Origin: CAYGLV01 sp964351025
Lineage (GTDB): Bacteria > Actinomycetota > Thermoleophilia > Gaiellales > Gaiellaceae
Assembly: GCA_964351025.1 (NCBI GenBank)
Contig: CAYGLV010000053.1
Location: 1 to 16,851, forward strand
DNA: 16,851 nt
Direction: 5' to 3'
Position 1 is the first letter of the stretch, and each line of letters opens with the position of its first letter. The notes beneath the pieces are model-generated. The model was given only the letters and a program-made list of their open reading frames with translations, was not told where the DNA came from and did no database searches. A program made the position numbers and the translations under genes. This document shows positions 6,672 to 12,115 of the stretch, piece after piece.

Positions 6672-7568
6672 TCACGCGCGAGCGCGGGCGAGCGCTTCCT
6701 CGAGGTCCGGCGGCAGCGGTGAGGAGACGTCAACACGCGCGCCGGTCACCGGGTGGTCGAACGCGAGCCGAGCAGCGTGCAGGAACTGGCGGGCGAGCCC
6801 GAGGTCGCCGGCCGCGCCGTAGGTCGCGTCCCCGGTCACCGGCAGGCCGATCGCGGCGAGGTGGACACGGATCTGGTGTGTTCTCCCGGTCTCGAGCTTG
6901 ACCTCGAGCAAGGCGTGCTCGCGCATCGTCTCCAGAACCTCGAAATGCGTGACCGCAGCGCGCGGTAGGGGCGTGTCCAGGGAGCGACGGGTGCGATCGT
7001 GCCGGTCTCGCCCGATCGGCGCCTCGATCCGCCCGCTTCTCGAGCCGGGAGTGCCGCGGACGAGGGCCAGGTACCGGCGCTCGAGCAGGCGTGCCCGCAC
7101 CATGCGGGAAAGCCCGGCATGGGTTTCCTCGGTGCGCGCGACCACGAGCAGCCCCGAGGTCTCGCGGTCGAGGCGATGCACGATCCCGGTCCGTTCCGGA
7201 TCTCCGCCCGCCGGGCCGAACGGGCGCAGCGCGTCCACCAGTGTCGGCTCCGGCCGCCTGCGCGCCGGGTGGACGGCCAGGCCGGCCGGCTTGTTCACGA
7301 CGAGCAGGTGCTCGTCCTCGAAGGCGATCAGCCCGGGAATCGCCGGTACTGCGGGGGGCTCGATCGCGTCAGGCAGCTCGAACACGACGGTCTCGCCGCC
7401 CTCGAGCCGGTGACTCTTGGGCCGCGGCTGCCCGTCCACGCGCACCGACCCCGCCGCGAGCAGGCGCTCGGCGGCGCCGCGAGATCCGACCTCGGCACGA
7501 GTGGCGAGCACCTGGTCGAGCCGGGCGCCCGCGTCGTGCTCAGGAACGCGGAAGCGGAGCGTCGCCAA
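6672..7568 (-). CDS. RluA/RluD-family pseudouridine synthase
   Basis: The enzyme isomerises uridine to pseudouridine in structured RNA, most likely 23S rRNA if it acts like RluD. It has an N-terminal S4 RNA-binding domain (about residues 14-60, with RLDQVL and GSVRVDG), then the catalytic domain with VVNKPAGLAVHP (90-101) and HRLDRETSGLL (131-141), where Asp134 is the nucleophile. LETGRTHQIRVHL and GDATYG follow as expected. Length (298) is normal. The start is a TTG at 7568 that overlaps the lspA end by 29 bp, with no clear ribosome site, so the first residues are unsure. lspA followed by an RluA-family gene is a common order in many bacteria. The exact target site cannot be told from sequence. 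Confidence 0.5.
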   Translation of the reverse strand: MATLRFRVPEHDAGARLDQVLATRAEVGSRGAAERLLAAGSVRVDGQPRPKSHRLEGGETVVFELPDAIEPPAVPAIPGLIAFEDEHLLVVNKPAGLAVHPARRRPEPTLVDALRPFGPAGGDPERTGIVHRLDRETSGLLVVARTEETHAGLSRMVRARLLERRYLALVRGTPGSRSGRIEAPIGRDRHDRTRRSLDTPLPRAAVTHFEVLETMREHALLEVKLETGRTHQIRVHLAAIGLPVTGDATYGAAGDLGLARQFLHAARLAFDHPVTGARVDVSSPLPPDLEEALARARA

Positions 7569-8148
7569 CTCGGCGCGAGCGTGTGGCGGGACGATCGGTC
7601 TTTACGAGCGTGAGGAAGAGGATGGCAACCCCCACGATGATGAACGTATCGGCCAGATTGAAGGCCGGCCAGAAGCGTATGTTGAGGAAGTCCGTCACGT
7701 GCCCCAGCCGGACCCGGTCGACGAGGTTCGAGACGCTGCCTCCGAGGACGAAGCCGAGCGCCACGGGGAGAAGCGGGTGGCGAAGAGCGGAGCGGGCAAA
7801 GAAGAGCATCATCCACGCGACTGCGATCCCTGTGAGCACGATCACGAGAGAGGTCGCGCTGGCGAACAGGCCGAATGCGATGCCGGAGTTCTGCACATGA
7901 TGGATCGAGAACGGCCCGGCAACCTCCACCTTGCGCCCTAGAGCGAGCGTGCTCGTGACGATCTGCTTCGTCAGCTGGTCGGCCCCGACCGCTGCCCCTG
8001 CGATCGCCGCCAGCTCGAGCCACTCGCGCGGGCGAGCGGCGAGCGAGCGCTCAGCACTCGAGATCGGCGCAAGCGCATTCGTCGACGAGCCGACGCGGAT
8101 CTCGACCGCCCCACGAGGAGGCCTTTGCTCGCGTGCAGGCTCGCTCAA
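7540..8148 (-). CDS. lspA: lipoprotein signal peptidase (signal peptidase II)
   Basis: LspA is the membrane aspartyl protease that removes the signal peptide from lipidated prolipoproteins. The protein has four hydrophobic segments, and the two catalytic aspartates fall in GGSVSNLVDR (Asp144) and FNLADTF (Asp167); HHVQNSGIAFGLF is the conserved substrate-pocket stretch. I chose TTG at 8148, which overlaps the upstream TraR/DksA stop as TTGA and has GGAAGAG a few bases before it. A GTG at 8181 is the only other in-frame start. With 202 residues the protein carries about 40 extra N-terminal residues compared with the usual 160, low in hydrophobicity. The small lipoprotein in the same transcriptional direction (1598-1954) would be one of its substrates. 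Confidence 0.5.
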   Translation of the reverse strand: MSEPAREQRPPRGAVEIRVGSSTNALAPISSAERSLAARPREWLELAAIAGAAVGADQLTKQIVTSTLALGRKVEVAGPFSIHHVQNSGIAFGLFASATSLVIVLTGIAVAWMMLFFARSALRHPLLPVALGFVLGGSVSNLVDRVRLGHVTDFLNIRFWPAFNLADTFIIVGVAILFLTLVKTDRPATRSRRVGDAPLPRS

Positions 8149-8516
8149 CCGCGCTCTTCCAGGCGCTTGTCGTCGATGCACAGTGTCGCGTAGGGCACGG
8201 CCTCGAGCCGCTCCGCGCCGATCTCGCGACCGCAGACGCGGCAGAGGCCGTACTCACCAGCCTCGAGCCGTGCGAGCGCGGCGTCGACTTCCACCAGGAC
8301 GCGCTCGACGTCCTCGGACAACCCCTCGTCGAGCTCGCGCGCGTAGGTATCTGTCGCCGTGTCGGCAAGGTGATGGTCGTCCGCCCTCGCCGAGACGAAC
8401 CCGCCGGCCTCGTCCGCGAGCGGCCCGTCGTGGCTCAGCCCGGCGATCGCGTCCGCGAGCTCGGCACGCTGCTTCTCGAGCAGCTCGCGGAAGTGCTCCA
8501 GATCCAGTGAGCTCAC
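8145..8516 (-). CDS. TraR/DksA-family zinc-finger protein
   Basis: Proteins of this family insert a coiled coil into the RNA polymerase secondary channel or act as related small regulators. The 123-residue protein has an N-terminal helical hairpin (EHFRELLEKQRAELADAI, then an acidic middle with ADTATDTYARELD) and a C-terminal finger GLCRVCGREIGAERLEAVPYA ending LCIDD. The finger keeps CxxC and the third cysteine, but the fourth is Asp, so zinc binding is probably altered. GGAGGTGG lies upstream. GTG at 8516 overlaps the preceding stop as GTGA, while GTG at 8522 sits closer to the ribosome site and adds two residues. Position just before lspA is common in actinobacteria. The specific role is unknown. 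Confidence 0.5.
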   Translation of the reverse strand: MSSLDLEHFRELLEKQRAELADAIAGLSHDGPLADEAGGFVSARADDHHLADTATDTYARELDEGLSEDVERVLVEVDAALARLEAGEYGLCRVCGREIGAERLEAVPYATLCIDDKRLEERG

Positions 8517-8806
8517 GAGCACACCACCTCCCCTGCCTGTGTGAGTCGCCGGTTAGCCTCGGCGGCGCTGATGCCTACAAGCTCGACGACCTTGTCCCGC
8601 GCGCTCGCGCCGGCGACCACGGCGATGTTGTCCCGTGGGAGCGACAGAGCCGCGGCGAGCAGCGCGACGACAGCGTCGTTCGCCCGGCCGCGCTCGGGCG
8701 CGGCGGACACACGCACCTTCCACGCCTCGCCGTGCCGCCCGACGACGCACGCCCTCGGCGCACCGGGAGAGACGCGGAGCCGAAGTCTGAGCGTCGGAGC
8801 GTTCAC
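8513..8806 (-). CDS. DUF167 (YggU-family) small protein
   Basis: This 97-residue protein matches the DUF167/YggU family. It shows SPGAPR near the N-terminus, the central WKVRVSAAPERGRANDAVVALLA region (about 29-51) that is the family core, and a C-terminal GASARDKVVEL. The family has a small alpha/beta fold and no settled function, and often lies beside yggT. The start is GTG at 8806, 25 bp after divIVA, without an obvious ribosome site. The stop overlaps the start of the TraR/DksA gene by 4 bp. Identification of the family is confident; function is not known. Confidence 0.5.
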   Translation of the reverse strand: MNAPTLRLRLRVSPGAPRACVVGRHGEAWKVRVSAAPERGRANDAVVALLAAALSLPRDNIAVVAGASARDKVVELVGISAAEANRRLTQAGEVVCS

Positions 8807-8831
8807 CCCGACAGGATATCGCCAGCCCGGC

Positions 8832-9302
8832 TCAGCCGACGATCTTACGCAGACTCGTCTCGGTGATCTCTTCCGGCGCCTGGCCGAGCGCGGCGGGCTC
8901 TTCTTCGACCGCCGCCAGTGCCGAGCGCAGTAGCGACTTCACGCGGCGCACATCGGCCTCGAGGCGCTCCCGCTCGCCCGCTGCCTTGCGGGTGACCGCC
9001 CTGGCCTCCGCATGCACCTCCGCCAGGATCGTGTCGGCTTGGCGCTGTGCCTGTTCCTTGAGCTCGCGCGACGAGCGCTCCGCGGAGACGAGGGTCGCTC
9101 GCAGCAGGCCCTCGGTCTCGCGGTGCTTGGCCAGCTCGCTCTCGAGCTGCTCGACCCGGTCGACGAGGTCGGCCCGCTCGCGCCACACGCCTTCGAAGGC
9201 GTCGGCGATCTCGGAAAGCAGGCGATCCACGGGCGCTCTGGTATAGCCACGCAGGCTGCGCCCGAGCTGGAGGTGTCTGATCTCGACGGGGGTGAGTGAC
9301 AT
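8832..9302 (-). CDS. divIVA: DivIVA-domain protein
   Basis: DivIVA/Wag31-type proteins bind curved membrane at poles and septa and recruit cell-wall machinery in actinobacteria. The 156-residue protein begins LTPVEIRHLQLGRSLRGYTRAPVDRLL, split here at residues 3-29, the lipid-binding N-terminal domain with the RGY turn. It continues as a long charged helix (about 30-130) with heptad character (DLVDRVEQLESELAKHRE), a predicted coiled coil. It is shorter than Wag31 (around 260 residues) and lacks the long internal linker and second coil. ATG at 9302 has a strong GGAGG (9315-9311) 8 nt upstream that overlaps the yggT stop. The neighbours sepF and yggT fit a role in division or polar growth. Confidence 0.5.
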   Translation of the reverse strand: MSLTPVEIRHLQLGRSLRGYTRAPVDRLLSEIADAFEGVWRERADLVDRVEQLESELAKHRETEGLLRATLVSAERSSRELKEQAQRQADTILAEVHAEARAVTRKAAGERERLEADVRRVKSLLRSALAAVEEEPAALGQAPEEITETSLRKIVG

Positions 9303-9314
9303 GCGGGCTCCCTC

Positions 9315-9626
9315 CTAGAGGACACGCTCGATCAGCGCGCCGAGCAGCCGGTCGAGCAGGATGAGTGTGATCACGCCGACCATCGGCGAGAGGTCGAGCG
9401 GCCCAAGGGGCGGCAATACGCGCCTGAAGATCCGCAGGTATGGGTCGCAGACGTCGTAGAGGAATCGCTGCAGGCGGTTCAGCCAGGGCGCATACGGAAG
9501 CCTCACCCACGACGTCAGGATGTAGACGAAGAGCAGCAGCACGTAGACGCCGATGAAGACGTCCACAAACCGCCGCACGCTCGTGGCGGTGTCAAACAGC
9601 AGCCCGACGGCGAGAGGGTCGCTCAC
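9315..9626 (-). CDS. yggT: YggT-family membrane protein
   Basis: This is a 103-residue membrane protein with two hydrophobic helices (about 22-42 and 80-98) around the conserved RFLYDVCDPYLRIFRRVLPP segment (52-73), which is the YGGT repeat; only one repeat is present, as in other Gram-positive members. Its role is not settled; it is linked by gene context to division and cell shape, and related proteins have been tied to osmotic tolerance. GTG at 9626 is the start and has no obvious ribosome site. It sits between sepF and divIVA, the standard order of the actinobacterial division cluster. The stop overlaps the ribosome site of divIVA. Confidence 0.5.
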   Translation of the reverse strand: MSDPLAVGLLFDTATSVRRFVDVFIGVYVLLLFVYILTSWVRLPYAPWLNRLQRFLYDVCDPYLRIFRRVLPPLGPLDLSPMVGVITLILLDRLLGALIERVL

Positions 9627-9672
9627 GGCCGCTACTTCGGCCCGGGAGCGCGAGTTCCTACGCGCGGTCGGC

Positions 9673-9688
9673 CGGCGCCCGTGCGCCG
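9673..9688 (-). other. hairpin between sepF and yggT
   Basis: A perfect 6-bp stem CGGCGC/GCGCCG with an ACGG loop begins 4 nt after the sepF stop on the minus strand, inside a 66-bp gap. No T-run follows. It might attenuate read-through or protect the 3' end of the sepF message. Only the inverted repeat is directly seen. Confidence 0.5.
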
Positions 9689-9692
9689 TCGG

Positions 9693-10229
9693 TCACGCTT
9701 GGTTGAAGAAGCCGCCTCGCTCGAGCATCTTCGCCCGCTCCTCGGCGGAGAGCTGGACGTTTGCCGGCGTGAGCAGGAAGACCTTGTCGGCCACGCGCTG
9801 CATGCCGCCGTCCAGGGCGTACGTGAGACCGCTCGCGAAGTCGATCAGGCGCTTCGACAGCTCCTGATCGGCGCTCTGCAGATTGAGAATGACCGGGATC
9901 GAGCTCTTGAACTTGTCCGCGATCTGCTGCGCGTCGTTGAAGCTGCGCGGCACCACGAGGTGCAGCTGACCGGATCCCGGCGCCGGCAGCGCCTCGACCC
10001 CACGCAGCCGCGGACGGGCAGGAGCGGGCGGCCCCGGCTCGGGATCGGTCCAGTCATCGAACTCGCGCTGGCGGCGCGGCGCGAGCCGGCGGACGTTCGC
10101 GCGCTCACGCGTCTGGTAGGCCCGCTCCAGCTCCTCGTTCGTGGCGGCACCGTCCTCGTCCCACTGCTCGTCCTCCTCGGCGATGCCGAAGTAGACGAGG
10201 GTGCGATTCCAGACGTCCGAAAAGCCCAT
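9693..10229 (-). CDS. sepF: cell division protein SepF
   Basis: SepF anchors FtsZ filaments to the membrane and is essential for septation in actinobacteria that lack FtsA. The 178-residue protein has a short amphipathic N-terminus (MGFSDVWNRTLVYFGI) that would bind membrane, an acidic and Arg/Pro-rich linker (18-85), and the SepF core (88-165). The core contains VVPRSFNDAQQIADKFKSS, then VILNLQSAD, RLIDFASGLTYALDGGMQR, and VFLLTPANV. The last residues form a short tail. ATG at 10229 has only a weak GGCAGG upstream; it lies 12 bp after yggS. Gene order yggS-sepF-yggT-divIVA is the classical arrangement. Identification is firm. Confidence 0.5.
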   Translation of the reverse strand: MGFSDVWNRTLVYFGIAEEDEQWDEDGAATNEELERAYQTRERANVRRLAPRRQREFDDWTDPEPGPPAPARPRLRGVEALPAPGSGQLHLVVPRSFNDAQQIADKFKSSIPVILNLQSADQELSKRLIDFASGLTYALDGGMQRVADKVFLLTPANVQLSAEERAKMLERGGFFNQA

Positions 10230-10241
10230 GCCTGCCGGATG

Positions 10242-10838
10242 TTAACCCTGCCACAGAACGGAGCCGAGCCGGACGAGCGTCGCCCCTTCCTCGATGGCGA
10301 CGCGCCAGTCCTGGCTCGTGCCCATCGAGAGCTCGGAAAGGCCGTGCTCGGCGGCCAGCGAGCGCAGCCGGCGGAAGTGCGGGCGCGAGCTCTGCGCATC
10401 ATCCGTCGCGGGCGGCATCGTCATGAGGCCGCGGATCGACGGGTAGGCGGCAACGTAGGCCGCGATCTCCTCGGGCCTCACGCCCGATTTTGTCTCTTCG
10501 CCGGAGAGGTTCACCTCGAGCAAGGCCGGCGCGACCAGCCGCCGCGCGGCGGAATGCGAGTCGAGCGAATGGACGAGCTCGCAGATCCCGCCCACGACCC
10601 TCGCCTTGTTCGACTGCAGGTGGCCGATGAAATGCCAGCGGAACGCATCCCCGTAGGTCGCGTGCTTGCGCTCCAGGTCCTGCGCCCGGTTCTCTCCCAC
10701 CACCTCCACTCCGGCCTCCACGAGCACCGCCATGTCCTCCAGGGAGACGTACTTCGTGGCCGCGACAACGGTCACCTCCGGCCCGACCTCCGCCCGGATG
10801 CGCCGGTACTGCTCGCCGATGGCCTCAGCCGGCAACAC
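10242..10838 (-). CDS. yggS: YggS/PROSC-family PLP homeostasis protein
   Basis: YggS-family proteins hold pyridoxal 5'-phosphate on a single-domain alanine-racemase-like barrel and balance PLP and amino-acid pools; no catalytic activity is established. The sequence shows VAATKYV with Lys29 as the PLP lysine, GENRAQ, WHFIGHLQSNK, LLEVNLSGEETKSG, GLMTMPP and LSMGTSQD. Length is 198 residues against a usual 220-235. The helix between LVHSLDS and LLEVN is about ten residues short, with flanking motifs intact. I chose GTG at 10838 because GGGGG lies 9 nt upstream; TTG at 10844 is possible. It overlaps the pgeF end by 14 bp. Confidence 0.5.
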   Translation of the reverse strand: MLPAEAIGEQYRRIRAEVGPEVTVVAATKYVSLEDMAVLVEAGVEVVGENRAQDLERKHATYGDAFRWHFIGHLQSNKARVVGGICELVHSLDSHSAARRLVAPALLEVNLSGEETKSGVRPEEIAAYVAAYPSIRGLMTMPPATDDAQSSRPHFRRLRSLAAEHGLSELSMGTSQDWRVAIEEGATLVRLGSVLWQG

Positions 10839-11565
10839 GTGCAATCACCCCCTGGCGGCCCGTGCGGCCGCCGTCGCGGCGGTGAGAGAAGAAGCTGTCT
10901 GGGTCGCACGAGGTGCAGAGGTCGAACCGCTCGACGCTCTCGCAGCCGGCCCCGCGCAGTGCGCGCTCGGCCGCCGTCCAGAGATCGAGTCTGCCGCTCC
11001 GGGCGATGTCGGCGCCGAAGGCCTCGCTGAACGGGCGTGCGACCTCCTCCCCCACCTCGTAACAGCAGGGCCCGATCCCGGGGCCGATCGCTGCCGTGAG
11101 CGGGCCTCCGCCGAGGGCTCGTGCGCCGGCGGCGACGACGCCGTCCAGAAGCCCGCGGCGACCTGCATGGAGGACGGCGAGCGCCGGCTCCCGCCCGGCT
11201 GGCCGGGCGAGCGCGATCGGCAGGCAGTCGGCCGTCAGGACCAGCATCGCCACCCCGGGCTCGTCGCTCCAGAGGCCGTCCCCGTCTGCCTGTGCCGCAT
11301 CCGGCTGCTCGATCCCGCGCCCGAGCGCGGCCCGGTGCACCTCGCTGCCGTGCCTCTGGCGCACCATCGTCGTGCGTGCCGGCTCGAGCCCGGCGGCCGC
11401 GCAGAGCAGCCGGCGGTTCCGGCGGACGCGCTCCGGTTCGTCGTCGGTCAGCAGCCCAAGGTTGAGCGATGCGAAGGCACCCTCGCTGACGCCGCCCCGG
11501 CGCGTCGAAAACGCGACCTCGTAGGGGCCTGGAGCATTCCAGCGCAGCAACTCGACATCCCTCAC
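10825..11565 (-). CDS. pgeF: PgeF/YfiH multicopper-like purine nucleoside phosphorylase (laccase-domain) protein
   Basis: The family (DUF152/YfiH/PgeF) binds zinc and is reported to act on purine nucleosides, and in E. coli to edit misincorporated L-Ser in muropeptides. The 246-residue protein has FSTRRGGVSEG, RQRHGSEVH (His72), TADCLPIAL (Cys114) and VLHAGRRG (His133), giving the His-Cys-His zinc set, then IGPGIGPCCYEVG and a C-terminal CTSC with FFSHRRD. The usual HAGWRG has Arg in place of Trp. The start is GTG at 11565, where a TACGGT box ends 6 nt before, so the message may be leaderless. In most actinobacteria ftsZ lies directly upstream; here a divergent DUF402 gene does instead. Confidence 0.5.
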   Translation of the reverse strand: MRDVELLRWNAPGPYEVAFSTRRGGVSEGAFASLNLGLLTDDEPERVRRNRRLLCAAAGLEPARTTMVRQRHGSEVHRAALGRGIEQPDAAQADGDGLWSDEPGVAMLVLTADCLPIALARPAGREPALAVLHAGRRGLLDGVVAAGARALGGGPLTAAIGPGIGPCCYEVGEEVARPFSEAFGADIARSGRLDLWTAAERALRGAGCESVERFDLCTSCDPDSFFSHRRDGGRTGRQGVIARVAG

Positions 11566-11571
11566 ACCTGG

Positions 11572-11577
11572 ACCGTA
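11572..11577 (-). promoter_or_regulatory. pgeF: candidate -10 box placing transcription start at the pgeF GTG
   Basis: On the minus strand this reads TACGGT, fitting the TANNNT actinobacterial -10 pattern, with exactly six bases between it and the pgeF GTG. That spacing would start transcription on the first base of the codon, giving a leaderless mRNA, consistent with the lack of a ribosome site. No clear -35 box is seen. The whole divergent gap to the DUF402 gene is only 39 bp. Confidence 0.5.
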
Positions 11578-11604
11578 GCGGGCCGATCGGCGACACTTCG
11601 GGCG

Positions 11605-12084
11605 ATGCGCACGGTGCTCGAGCGGAAGGTCCGCCTCGACGGCTCGGTGGAGGAGTGGCTGTGCGAGCTGCTCGTGCTCGAGCCGGGCGTGCACGCAACG
11701 GTTCGATACGTCCTCCAGGAGGAGCGCCGGCTCGCGGGCACGCAGCTCGTGCTCGCGGCAGGAACGGTCACGATCGGCCACTTCTGGGCCGACAGGGCCC
11801 ACACCGCCTATCACTGGCTGTCCGGCGAGCAGACGGTCGGGGTCTATTGCAGCGTCGCCGAGCTGCTCCAGGTCGAATTGGACGGAATCGTCTACCTCGA
11901 CCTCGCCGTGGACGTGCTCTTCCTGCCCGGCGGCGGCGTGTCGGTGCTCGACGAGCACGAGCTGCCGAGCGACATCGATCGCGAGACGCTGAAGACGATC
12001 GAGGAGGCGGTCGCCGCCCTCCGAGCGGATCCGCCCGGCCTGCTGGCCGACATCGAGACCGCCACGCGCGCGGCCCTCTCCTAG
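11605..12084 (+). CDS. DUF402-domain protein
   Basis: This 159-residue protein resembles the DUF402 family, which includes nucleoside di/triphosphate phosphohydrolases such as Ntdp and the FomD-type enzyme; these use a carboxylate-rich metal site in a beta-barrel. Matching features are GVYCSVAELLQVELDG (79-94), YLDLAVDVLFLPGGG (97-111, with Asp99 and Asp103) and VLDEHELP (114-121, with Asp116 and Glu119), followed by an alpha-helical tail. The start is ATG at 11605, with no strong ribosome site and only 39 bp to the divergent pgeF, so it may also be leaderless. It is the only + strand gene in the middle of the window and converges on the polymerase fusion gene with a 31-bp gap. Substrate is unknown. 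Confidence 0.5.
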   Translation: MRTVLERKVRLDGSVEEWLCELLVLEPGVHATVRYVLQEERRLAGTQLVLAAGTVTIGHFWADRAHTAYHWLSGEQTVGVYCSVAELLQVELDGIVYLDLAVDVLFLPGGGVSVLDEHELPSDIDRETLKTIEEAVAALRADPPGLLADIETATRAALS

Positions 12085-12115
12085 AGCGCGAGCGCGACGC
12101 CGGGCAGAGCCCCGC

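Noticed and set aside
12085..12115. Possible bidirectional terminator between the DUF402 gene and the polymerase fusion
   Set aside because: Only a 4-bp GGGC/GCCC stem is present and there is no T-run on either strand.
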